In this document: one piece after another, positions 6,642 through 13,254 of the stretch
How the letters are laid out: each line of letters begins with the position of its first letter
Position numbering within the stretch: the first letter of the stretch is position 1
Assembly (NCBI GenBank): GCA_021787505.1
Contig: JAJYLU010000010.1
Location: 1 to 13,254, forward strand
Origin: Nitrospirota bacterium
Lineage (GTDB): Bacteria; Nitrospirota; Thermodesulfovibrionia; Thermodesulfovibrionales; UBA6898
DNA: 13,254 nt
Direction: 5' to 3'
Program-made: the position numbers and the translations under genes
Notes under the pieces: generated by a model
What the model saw: only the letters and a program-made list of their open reading frames with translations
Database searches by the model: none
Told to the model about the DNA's origin: nothing

Positions 6642-6679
6642 TGCAAAAATTATCTTGCAGTGCTATATTTTGTTTGCAC
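6642..6679 (-). promoter_or_regulatory. Candidate upstream activator sites (NtrC-like dyads)
   Basis: TGCAA (6642-6646) and TTGCA (6655-6659) form a dyad with an 8-nt spacer, resembling the TGCA...TGCA architecture of NtrC-family enhancer sites. A further TTGCA occurs at 6674-6678, 19 bp on, and GTGC (6660-6663) with GCAC (6676-6679) forms a second, looser dyad overlapping the end of the regulator gene. The centre of the first dyad is roughly 110-120 bp upstream of the sigma-54 promoter, the usual enhancer distance. Short half-sites make this a moderate call. Confidence 0.42.
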
Positions 6680-8075
6680 CATTTTCTTTGAAATCCCCGG
6701 AATGGATACCGTATTTCCTCATAAGATGCTGGAGAGACTGTCTTTCAATGCATGCCTTTTTTGCTGCCATTGAGACATTTCCTTCCGAGTCTTTCAATAA
6801 CCGGGTTATATACTGAACGTTGAATTTTTCGAGGACGCTTCTCCTTGCCTCTTTATATTCAAGGCTGCAGATAACAGATACGGTGTCCTCAGGACAAATT
6901 GCCTTGAGAGATTCGCAACTGAAATCCTCGGGGCCAATGGTATCTCCCTTTGAGAATATCACGGCCCTTCTGATCTCATTCTGGAGCTCCCTTACGTTGC
7001 CGGACCATTCTCTTGAAACCAGGATCTTCAATGCATCTTCGGAAAATCTCTTTTGAGGAATCCCTAAGTCCGCACAGTAATAAGAAAGGAAATGGTTTGC
7101 AATCAAAGGGATGTCCGTGGCTATCTCTCTCAGGGACGGCGTTTGGATCGAGACAACATTCAGCCGATAATACAGGTCTTCCCTGAACTGGCCTGAGGCT
7201 ATTTTCTCTTTGAGGTTCTGATTCGTCGACGCAATTACCCTGACATCGACCTTGTGTGTCCGGGTATCACCTAACGGCTTTATCTCCTTCTCCTGCAAAA
7301 CCCTCAGGAGTTTTGCCTGGAGCACGGGTGAAATATCGCCGATCTCATCCAGCAGGATTGTTCCTGAGCGGGCAGTGTGAAAGAGGCCTTCCTTATCCTC
7401 GGCGGCCCCTGTGAAGGCGCCTTTCCTGTAACCGAACAGCTCGCTTTCCAGTATGTTTTCCGGGATCGCGGGACAGTTCACGGTAACAAAGGGCTTGCCC
7501 GCCCGATTACTCAATTCGTGCATCATTCTGGCCGACAGGTCCTTGCCCGTTCCCGTTTCCCCGGTAATCAGCACGGTCACGTCCGTTTTCGCTACGAGTT
7601 GAATGGTTTCGACAAGTTTTCTGATTGCGGGGGACGTGCCGACAAAACTTTCGGAAGTTTCCTTTTCCCTGATTTTTTTCTCGAGGGCGCGATTTTTCTG
7701 GATGAGAGCGTGATGCTCCATTGCCCTTTTAATAGTATGGAGCAACCTTTCTTCGTCAAAGGGCTTGGTAATATAATCATACGCGCCGAGTTTAAGGGAT
7801 TCCACGGCATCTTCAATGCTTCCGTAGGCGGTCATTATAATTACGATAACGGAGTCGTTCATCTTCTTGATGCGTCTGAGGAGTTCCATGCCGTCCATCC
7901 TCGGCATCCTTATGTCGATAAGCGCAATGCCTATCGTATCTCCTGTAACCATGCTCAAGGCTTCTTCGCCGGTGCCTGCAGTCAAAACGTCTACGTTCAA
8001 CTCCCTGCGGATCACCCTCTCAAGGAATCTCAGCATATCTGGCATGTCGTCGACGACGAGGAGTGACTGTCTCAT
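6663..8075 (-). CDS. NtrC-family sigma-54-dependent response regulator
   Basis: The 470-residue protein has three domains. The receiver (about 3-118) has acidic residues D9/D10, phosphoacceptor D54 in LIDIRMP, T82 and K104. The AAA+ domain (about 143-375) has Walker A GETGTGKD (172-179), the sigma-54 contact loop GAFTGA (219-224), Walker B LLDEIGD (241-247) and the arginine-finger region REDLYYRLNV. The C-terminal Fis-type helix-turn-helix (about 428-456) includes GNVSMAAKKACIERQSLQHLMRKYGI split across two helices. All key residues are intact, so it should activate sigma-54 promoters when phosphorylated. ATG 8075 overlaps the kinase stop by 4 nt (ATGA), so the two are translationally coupled. 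The nearest downstream promoter is the sigma-54 site at 6527-6542, which is its obvious candidate target. No terminator is visible after the gene. Confidence 0.95.
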   Translation of the reverse strand: MRQSLLVVDDMPDMLRFLERVIRRELNVDVLTAGTGEEALSMVTGDTIGIALIDIRMPRMDGMELLRRIKKMNDSVIVIIMTAYGSIEDAVESLKLGAYDYITKPFDEERLLHTIKRAMEHHALIQKNRALEKKIREKETSESFVGTSPAIRKLVETIQLVAKTDVTVLITGETGTGKDLSARMMHELSNRAGKPFVTVNCPAIPENILESELFGYRKGAFTGAAEDKEGLFHTARSGTILLDEIGDISPVLQAKLLRVLQEKEIKPLGDTRTHKVDVRVIASTNQNLKEKIASGQFREDLYYRLNVVSIQTPSLREIATDIPLIANHFLSYYCADLGIPQKRFSEDALKILVSREWSGNVRELQNEIRRAVIFSKGDTIGPEDFSCESLKAICPEDTVSVICSLEYKEARRSVLEKFNVQYITRLLKDSEGNVSMAAKKACIERQSLQHLMRKYGIHSGDFKENGANKI

Positions 8076-10033
8076 GATTCAGCAATCCTCGCAGGAAGCC
8101 ATATCCTGAATATCGTTCCCTTGTCCTCTTCGCTTTCGCAGGAGATTTCGCCTTTGTGTTCCCTGATTATGCCGTAAGTTACCGCAAGTCCGAGGCCCGT
8201 TCCCTCTCCGGGCTCTTTAGTGGTAAAGAACGGCTCGAATATTCGGTTCTGGATATCTTTCGGGATACCCTTCCCCGTGTCTGAAAAGACGATCCATACG
8301 CCGTCCCGGCCAGCGGCATAACGGGTAGATATGGCGACGAGGCCGCCAGGACGCAGGGCCTGATAGGCGTTCATGAGAAGGTTCATGGTAACCTGTTTCA
8401 TCTTGTTCACGTCAATTATGATCTGCGGCAGAAGGGGATCGTAATCCCTTGTGATGCTCATGCCGCTTCCGGAAAACCTGCTCTCGACAACGGATACAAC
8501 GGACTCTATAGTTGCGTTGATATCGGCCTCCTCATATCTCGGCCTGGTCTGCCTTGCAAAGTTGAGGAGGTCTTCGACTATTTTTTTGCAGAGCCCCGCG
8601 TTGTTGTGGATCACCGTCAGGTCTTCCCTGGTCCGTCCCTCTGCGCCCTCTTTCATCAAAAGGCCTGTGTACCCAAGGACGACGCTGAGCGGGTTATTGA
8701 TCTCATGGGCGACGCCTGCAGCCAACTGTCCCACGGAGGCGAGCTTATCTGCGTGCCGTATCCGCTTTTCCATTCTCTTTCTCTCCGTAATGTCCTTGAT
8801 GATGCATTCATATCCGCATACATCATTTTTCTTGTCCTTACGGTACGTGGCGCTGATCAGGACATGCGTTTCGTCACCGTCTTCCTTCCTGAAGACGGTC
8901 TCGTAGTCTTTTACGAAGCCTTCTTTTTCGAGCCCGTGGAAAACTTCGTCGAGGGCCTTTTCGTCGGCAAAGAAATCGTGGAGGGAAACACTCCCCACCA
9001 GATCCGATTTGCTCCGCCGGCCGAGGAGTTCAATGCCCGCATTGTTGATGTCCACAATGAATCCCGGGCAGTCTGCAAGGATGATCGCATCCTTTGAGCC
9101 TTCAAAGATACGGCGGTATTTCAATTCTGATACCGTCAGGTTTTCCTGAGATTCATTCAGGTGATCGATCATCTGATTGAAGGATTCGGCAAGCGCGGAG
9201 ATTTCATCGTGGCCCTTTGCGTCGAACCTTACGTCGAGCCCTTTCTCGCCGCTCGCGATCGACTGGAAAAAAGAGCTCGCCTTTTTCAGGGGTCTTGCCG
9301 CGATAGCATAATAGAAATAATTGAGAATGAGGAAAAGTGAAGCCATCCCCGCCAGGCCCAGGAGAAACATGGAAAAGGCGATCTGGCGAATATGATAAAA
9401 AGTCTCGTCAACAGGGATGGCGACGGATTCCAGACCCACCACGTCTCCGACCTTCCAAAAGTGGCCATGGCTTTTCCCGTAGCGCTCCACCAGCGAGTGA
9501 GGGGCCTTTGACGGATCTCCATGGCACATCGCGCACTGCTGCTCCATGGAAATAGCTTTAAAGTGGGCAAAATATTCTTTCCCGTCCCTCGTTATCAGTC
9601 CCTTCCACTCACGCTTGACGCCGCGGTTTCCGGCGAACTCCCTTATAATGCGCGCTTCAAATTTGTCCGCCCTGTTTGCGGGATTGATAGGGTCGATGGC
9701 GACTCTCCGGTAAATGAAATCAGGGAATCTCTTCTCAAACCTCTTCATGATCCCCCTGTTGACAAAAGAAGTAGACATGGCTTCCCGGACGAATTCTTCC
9801 TTCGGCAGTACATGATACATCTGCGGCCGCAGCTCATCCCGAACATACTCCATGGTGGCTTCGATATGTCCCAGCACGAGGTCTGTCTTCTGGTAGGTGT
9901 CCTTTATATAGAGGCTCTTCAGATGTTCATAAAAAAACAGCGAGATTATACTGACGGCGCAAAAAAGTATTATTCCCAGCCCGAGCATAAATTTCGTAGT
10001 CAACCTTCTGGGCTTCCATGGGATTTTATTCAT
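8072..10033 (-). CDS. Membrane histidine kinase with periplasmic haem c sensor domain
   Basis: The 653-residue protein starts at ATG 10033 (complement), with AAGGAG 5 nt upstream. A first membrane helix spans about 15-35 and a second about 217-242; between them is a periplasmic domain of about 180 residues of the DUF3365/Tll0287-like type, carrying CAMCH at 167-171, a covalent haem c motif. A HAMP linker (about 243-296), a PAS domain (about 303-415), a HisKA helix pair with H443 in [10 protein letters not shown], and a complete ATPase domain follow (N box around 551-555, DTGKG 585-589, FFTTK 602-606, GTGLGL 611-616). Haem in such sensors can report redox state or bind a gas such as NO, CO or O2; the ligand is not evident here. 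It is transcribed divergently from the SCO-oxidase operon and is coupled to the NtrC-type regulator, which it should phosphorylate. Confidence 0.94.
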   Translation of the reverse strand: MNKIPWKPRRLTTKFMLGLGIILFCAVSIISLFFYEHLKSLYIKDTYQKTDLVLGHIEATMEYVRDELRPQMYHVLPKEEFVREAMSTSFVNRGIMKRFEKRFPDFIYRRVAIDPINPANRADKFEARIIREFAGNRGVKREWKGLITRDGKEYFAHFKAISMEQQCAMCHGDPSKAPHSLVERYGKSHGHFWKVGDVVGLESVAIPVDETFYHIRQIAFSMFLLGLAGMASLFLILNYFYYAIAARPLKKASSFFQSIASGEKGLDVRFDAKGHDEISALAESFNQMIDHLNESQENLTVSELKYRRIFEGSKDAIILADCPGFIVDINNAGIELLGRRSKSDLVGSVSLHDFFADEKALDEVFHGLEKEGFVKDYETVFRKEDGDETHVLISATYRKDKKNDVCGYECIIKDITERKRMEKRIRHADKLASVGQLAAGVAHEINNPLSVVLGYTGLLMKEGAEGRTREDLTVIHNNAGLCKKIVEDLLNFARQTRPRYEEADINATIESVVSVVESRFSGSGMSITRDYDPLLPQIIIDVNKMKQVTMNLLMNAYQALRPGGLVAISTRYAAGRDGVWIVFSDTGKGIPKDIQNRIFEPFFTTKEPGEGTGLGLAVTYGIIREHKGEISCESEEDKGTIFRIWLPARIAES

Positions 10034-10048
10034 CTATGCTCCTTGTTT

Positions 10049-10054
10049 ATTATA
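10049..10054 (-). promoter_or_regulatory. Possible -10 element for the kinase-regulator operon
   Basis: TATAAT is read on the minus strand 15 nt before the kinase start codon, so the leader would be only about 10 nt and would barely contain the AAGGAG ribosome site. No good -35 is seen at 16-18 nt. This is a weak promoter call. Confidence 0.25.
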
Positions 10055-10179
10055 ACTCCGGCCGGTTTGTTAAAGGAATTGGCGGGACGCGTGGCCGTAA
10101 GTAGAAAGATGCGGCTCGATCATCGATCGTGGCGCAACCGGCGGAATTCCAGCCGTCGAAAAAGAACCGAAAAAGGCCA

Positions 10180-10228
10180 TGACAATGCTTGATCAAGTTG
10201 ACAATTCTTGGAAACCCGGTAGAATTGT
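10180..10228. promoter_or_regulatory. Repeat array, probable operator over the SCO-oxidase promoter
   Basis: TGACAATGCTTG (10180-10191) recurs as TGACAATTCTTG (10199-10210), 11 of 12 bases equal at 19-bp spacing. The inverted form of the second copy appears as AGAATTGT (10221-10228), exactly complementary to ACAATTCT (10201-10208). A CTTGATCAAG palindrome (10188-10197) bridges the first two copies. The array covers both -35 and -10, so a bound protein would control the promoter. Confidence 0.5.
10198..10225 (+). promoter_or_regulatory. Sigma-70 promoter for the SCO-cox operon
   Basis: TTGACA (10198-10203), a 16-nt spacer and TAGAAT (10220-10225) form a near-consensus promoter. Transcription would start near 10232, leaving a leader of about 46 nt before the GTG at 10278. 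It lies within the repeat array described separately. Confidence 0.6.
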
Positions 10229-10277
10229 AGGGAAGAGTTTTTGGATACATATAAATGCAGAGTAACGAGGAGATGGT

Positions 10278-11078
10278 GTGAAAAAGACGATACTCTTTTC
10301 CCTTTTCCTTGCCCTTTTCCTGAACGTCAGCGCGGGGGCGCAGCAGACAGGCTACGTCGAACCCGGGGTTGACGAAAAACTTGGCGGCTCTGTTCCCCTT
10401 GATCTTACCTTCAGTAAAGAAGACGGCGAAAGGGTGAAGTTGAAGCAATTGATCGACAGGCCGACGGTCCTCATGCTCGTCTATTACAGTTGTTCCCATA
10501 TCTGTCCTCAGTTTCTCGGGGGATTTGCGGATTCCCTCGCCGGCCTTCGGCTCGATCCGGCCAGGGACTATAGGGTCCTCACCGTCAGCTTCGACGAGAC
10601 CGACAGGCCGATGGACGCCCGTGAGTTGAAAAAGAATTATATCAAGGCGATCGGCCGTCCCTTCCCGGAGGATACGTGGCATTTTTTGACGGGCAATCAG
10701 GATAACATCATGAGGCTGTCCGATGCAGTGGGGGTGAGGTTCACGAGGGCCGGCCACGGGTTTGTCCACCCGGAGGTGCTGATTTTCTTATCTCCGCAGG
10801 GAAAGATCACGAGATACCTTCAGGCACCCAAATTCAGCTACGGACTCCCCTCACCCATGACCTTTTCGGCCATAGACCTGAAGACCGCCTTTGCCGATGC
10901 CTCGCTCGGAAAGGTCTTTACCTCCGGGACAGGGGTAACGCCGCTCTTCTGTTTCCTGCACGAGCCCGCAAACCAGGAAAGGTTCTTCAACATGCTCAAG
11001 GTGACCGGGGCACTGACGCTGCTCGGCCTCTTCCTGCTCTTCGTCTACCTCAGATCAGGAAAAAAATCGACATCTTGA
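10278..11078 (+). CDS. SCO1/SenC-family copper-delivery protein, membrane anchored
   Basis: The start is GTG 10278 with GAGGAG at 5 nt; the ATG-containing alternatives are out of frame. The 266-residue protein has a signal segment (2-20, ending SAG-AQ), a thioredoxin-like fold with the copper-binding pair C72 and C76 in SCSHIC, and a likely third copper ligand H164 in GFVHPE. A C-terminal membrane helix spans about 240-258 with basic residues after it. SCO proteins bind copper and help assemble the CuA centre of cytochrome oxidase subunit II. The C-terminal half has an additional CFLHEPANQERFFNML segment typical of the longer SenC-like proteins encoded next to oxidases. The oxidase subunit I gene begins 12 nt downstream, so the gene is the first of a cox operon. 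Confidence 0.93.
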   Translation: MKKTILFSLFLALFLNVSAGAQQTGYVEPGVDEKLGGSVPLDLTFSKEDGERVKLKQLIDRPTVLMLVYYSCSHICPQFLGGFADSLAGLRLDPARDYRVLTVSFDETDRPMDARELKKNYIKAIGRPFPEDTWHFLTGNQDNIMRLSDAVGVRFTRAGHGFVHPEVLIFLSPQGKITRYLQAPKFSYGLPSPMTFSAIDLKTAFADASLGKVFTSGTGVTPLFCFLHEPANQERFFNMLKVTGALTLLGLFLLFVYLRSGKKSTS

Positions 11079-11090
11079 AGAGGGGGTAAT

Positions 11091-12674
11091 TTGAAAAATA
11101 CGGCGTCCGAGTACGAAAGTTTCTATCATGAGAAGGGGAAGTACAAAGGCATCCTCTCCTGGCTCATGTCTACCGACCACAAGCGGATAGGCATCCAGTA
11201 TCTGGTTGCGCTCCTGACTTTTTTCTCGGTCGGCGTGCTGCTCGGGCTGCTGATCCGTCTGAGCCTTATCGCCCCCGGTACGTTCATCGGGCAGGAGACC
11301 TACAACCGCGTCTTCTCGGTCCACGGGATCATAATGATCTTCCTCTTCATCATCCCGGGCGTGCCGGTCGCCTTCGGGAATTTTTTCCTGCCGATCATGA
11401 TCGGGGCGAGGGACGTCGCATTCCCCCGCCTGAACCGCTTTACCTGGTGGACGTATCTTGCCGGCGCGACCCTGGTCGCTCTTTCTCTCTTTGCCGCGGG
11501 CGGCGCGCCCGATACGGGCTGGACCTTTTACGCGCCATACAGCATACGGGCAAAGGCGAACATTACCCTCGCGGTCACCGGCGTTTTCGTGCTCGGGTTT
11601 TCGTCGATCCTCACAGGCATCAATTTCGTCACGACGATACACCGGCTGAGGGCACCCGGCATGACGTGGTTCAAGCTTCCCCTTTTCGTATGGACCCTTT
11701 ATGCGACCGGCTGGGTCCAGCTGCTCGCAACGCCGGTGCTTGCGATCACCCTTGTTTTCATAATACTGGGCAGGGTCTTCGGCGTCGGATTTTTCGACCC
11801 CTCGAAGGGGGGCGACCCGATCCTCTACGAACACCTCTTCTGGACCTATTCCCATCCGGCAGTATATATTATGGTGCTGCCGGCGATGGGGATCATCAGC
11901 GAGGTGATCCCGGTCTTTGCACGGAAAAAGATATTCGGCTATAAGGCGGTCGCCCTCTCCGCCATCGGCATCGCCTCTGTCGGCTATTTTGTCTGGGGCC
12001 ACCACATGTTCACGAGCGGGATGAGCGACACCGCCCGGATAATCTTCTCCTTTATCACTTTTCTCGTGGCGGTCCCTAGCGGGATAAAGATCTTCAACTG
12101 GGTCTCGACCCTGTACAAGGGGTCTATAGTCGGGAGCGCGCCCATATATTTTGCCCTTACGTTTATCTTCCTCTTCTCGATCGGAGGCCTTACGGGACTT
12201 ATCATCGGATCGCTCGAACCTAACCTCCAGCTCCATGGGACCTATTTCATCGTCGCCCACTTCCACTATGTCATGTTCGGCGGGGCCGGTTTTGCTATTC
12301 TCACGGCGCTCCATTACTGGTTCCCCAAGATGTTTGGCAGGATGTATCCGGAAAGACCGGCTAAGATCGGCTGGTTCATACTCTTCATCGGCTTCAATGT
12401 CCTTTATTTCTCGATGTTCATCCTGGGCTATGAGGGCATGCCGAGGCGGTACTTTGACTATCCGGCCAGATATTTCCCTCTTCATCTCGTATCGACAATA
12501 GGCTCCTGGATCCTCGCGGCGGGACTGGCAATTATAGCCGGCAATCTGATGAGGGCGCTCTTCAAAGGACCGAAGGCACCGGCGGACCCCTGGGGCGGAA
12601 GGACCCTCGAGTGGACAATCCCCTCTCCGCCCCCGGCCGAGAACTTTGTGGAAACTCCGGTCATCAGGGATTAA
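11091..12674 (+). CDS. ctaD: Haem-copper (cytochrome c) oxidase subunit I, YSHP (A2-like) type
   Basis: The start is TTG 11091 behind AGAGGGGG. The 527-residue polytopic protein (about 12 helices) is the catalytic subunit that reduces O2 to water in the inner membrane. Low-spin haem ligands are H78 (VHGIIMIF) and H392; haem a3 ligand H390 lies in AHFHYVMFGG. The CuB ligands are H255, H304 and H305 (GHHMFTSG), with the cross-linked Tyr Y259. At the position where A1-type oxidases have HPEV, this protein has YSHPAV: the proton-gating Glu is missing and is replaced in function by the Tyr-Ser pair, the hallmark of A2-type enzymes. The K-channel Lys K333 in PSGIKIFNW is present, as is GARDVAFPRLN. 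Subunit III follows after 10 nt. No subunit II gene is present between SCO and this gene. Confidence 0.97.
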   Translation: MKNTASEYESFYHEKGKYKGILSWLMSTDHKRIGIQYLVALLTFFSVGVLLGLLIRLSLIAPGTFIGQETYNRVFSVHGIIMIFLFIIPGVPVAFGNFFLPIMIGARDVAFPRLNRFTWWTYLAGATLVALSLFAAGGAPDTGWTFYAPYSIRAKANITLAVTGVFVLGFSSILTGINFVTTIHRLRAPGMTWFKLPLFVWTLYATGWVQLLATPVLAITLVFIILGRVFGVGFFDPSKGGDPILYEHLFWTYSHPAVYIMVLPAMGIISEVIPVFARKKIFGYKAVALSAIGIASVGYFVWGHHMFTSGMSDTARIIFSFITFLVAVPSGIKIFNWVSTLYKGSIVGSAPIYFALTFIFLFSIGGLTGLIIGSLEPNLQLHGTYFIVAHFHYVMFGGAGFAILTALHYWFPKMFGRMYPERPAKIGWFILFIGFNVLYFSMFILGYEGMPRRYFDYPARYFPLHLVSTIGSWILAAGLAIIAGNLMRALFKGPKAPADPWGGRTLEWTIPSPPPAENFVETPVIRD

Positions 12675-12684
12675 TGGAGTGACG

Positions 12685-13254
12685 GTGCAGGCAGAAAAAC
12701 AGAGAGACCGCATCGCCGCGAAATACGGGATGTGGCTTTTTCTCTTTACCGAGATCCTCTTCTTCGGCGGCATGTTTCTTCTCTATTCTGTGTATCGCTC
12801 GAAGTACCCCGCGGAGTTCCATGCCTCCGCAGCCGAGGAAAACCTTCTGCTCGGATCGATCAACACCGCTATCCTTCTTACCAGCAGTCTCTTCATAGCA
12901 GTGGCGATTTCTGCGGTGAAGAAGGGGAATTACCGTCTGTCGGTTATCTTGCAGGGGGCCACGATACTTATGGGCATCGCTTTTTTAGGGATAAAGGCCG
13001 TCGAGTGGTCCGAAAAAATCGCCCGGGGAATATATCCAAACTCTCCGGTGCTCGACAAAATGAGCATGGGCGAGATACTTTTTTTCGGTCTCTATTATGT
13101 GATGACCGGCATCCACGGAATCCATGTACTGATCGGCGTCTGCGTGATAGCGTTCATGGTATATTTCACGCTTACCGGAAACATCACGAGGGAAAACTTT
13201 TCGAAGATCGAGAATACCGGGCTCTACTGGCATTTCGTGGATATCGTCTGGATA
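12685..13254 (+). CDS. ctaE: Cytochrome c oxidase subunit III, 3'-truncated by the window
   Basis: The start is GTG 12685, with GGAG (12676-12679) 5 nt upstream; GTG 12679 is in frame but lacks a usable ribosome site. The frame is open for 190 codons to the window edge. It begins with a short polar N-terminus and then AKYGMWLFLFTEILFFGG, the subunit III first helix with its conserved Glu. Later segments include NTAILLTSSLFIAVAI, FLGIKAVEWSEKI, GLYYVMTGIHGIHVLIGV and YWHFVDIVWI, all characteristic of this family. At least five membrane helices are visible and the last one is cut. The protein supports stable proton pumping by subunit I and binds lipid; it has no redox centre. Gene order SCO - subunit I - subunit III indicates a single operon, and subunit II may lie beyond the window. 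Confidence 0.95.
   Translation, partial: MQAEKQRDRIAAKYGMWLFLFTEILFFGGMFLLYSVYRSKYPAEFHASAAEENLLLGSINTAILLTSSLFIAVAISAVKKGNYRLSVILQGATILMGIAFLGIKAVEWSEKIARGIYPNSPVLDKMSMGEILFFGLYYVMTGIHGIHVLIGVCVIAFMVYFTLTGNITRENFSKIENTGLYWHFVDIVWI

Noticed and set aside
7377..8066. 229-codon open frame antisense to the response regulator
   Set aside because: It lies wholly inside a gene with all catalytic motifs intact, and its protein shows no recognisable fold.
10050..10769. Minus-strand frame over the SCO gene and the divergent intergenic region
   Set aside because: It overlaps the SCO gene and its promoter, has no ribosome site of note and a low-complexity, non-protein-like sequence.
11055..12773. 572-codon open frame antisense to oxidase subunit I
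   Set aside because: Its composition is extreme in charged residues and has no domain or signal. It is the mirror frame of a high-confidence oxidase gene with low frequency of stop-generating codons.
1..13254. CRISPR arrays, tRNA or rRNA genes, insertion sequences, prophage or attachment sites
   Set aside because: I saw no spaced direct-repeat array, cloverleaf, transposase or integrase coding sequence anywhere in the window.

Overview
The window carries four blocks of genes and fits a Gram-negative, respiratory bacterium with many c-type cytochromes. Its protein style (multihaem cytochromes, an outer-membrane barrel, NtrC/sigma-54 regulation, YeiH-type transporter) suggests Nitrospirota or Desulfobacterota; that placement is inference, since no rRNA or other marker is present. 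TAG serves as a normal stop for several genes here, so the standard bacterial code applies.

Block 1 (2-3575, plus strand) is an electron-transfer cassette: the 3' part of a class I cytochrome c that runs, in the same frame and past one TAG codon, into an outer-membrane beta-barrel; a pentahaem periplasmic cytochrome; a second pentahaem cytochrome with a lipoprotein signal; and a secreted cupredoxin with an unidentified C-terminal domain. The first junctions are tight or overlapping (1 nt gap, TGATG overlap). Read together they look like a porin-cytochrome conduit moving electrons between periplasm and cell surface, but the TAG may have broken it. A perfect 15-bp hairpin and a likely terminator lie downstream.

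Block 2 (6401-3857, minus strand) is a sulfur operon: an exported tandem-domain rhodanese, a YeiH-family (putative sulfate exporter) membrane protein and a small four-cysteine protein. A well-formed sigma-54 promoter (TGG-N11-GCA type) precedes it, with NtrC-like dyad sites about 110 bp further upstream.

Block 3 (10033-6663, minus strand) is a two-component pair with ATGA overlap: a membrane histidine kinase whose periplasmic domain contains a c-type haem motif (CAMCH), and an NtrC-family response regulator with an intact GAFTGA loop. The regulator lies directly upstream of the sigma-54 promoter of block 2, so the simplest reading is a haem-sensing pathway controlling the rhodanese/YeiH operon.

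Block 4 (10278 to the window end, plus strand) begins an aerobic terminal oxidase operon: a membrane-anchored SCO/SenC copper-delivery protein, haem-copper oxidase subunit I of the YSHP (A2-like) type, and the start of subunit III. Subunit II is not among these genes. The divergent intergenic region (10034-10277) contains a good sigma-70 promoter overlapped by repeated TGACAAT-type half-sites, a probable operator.
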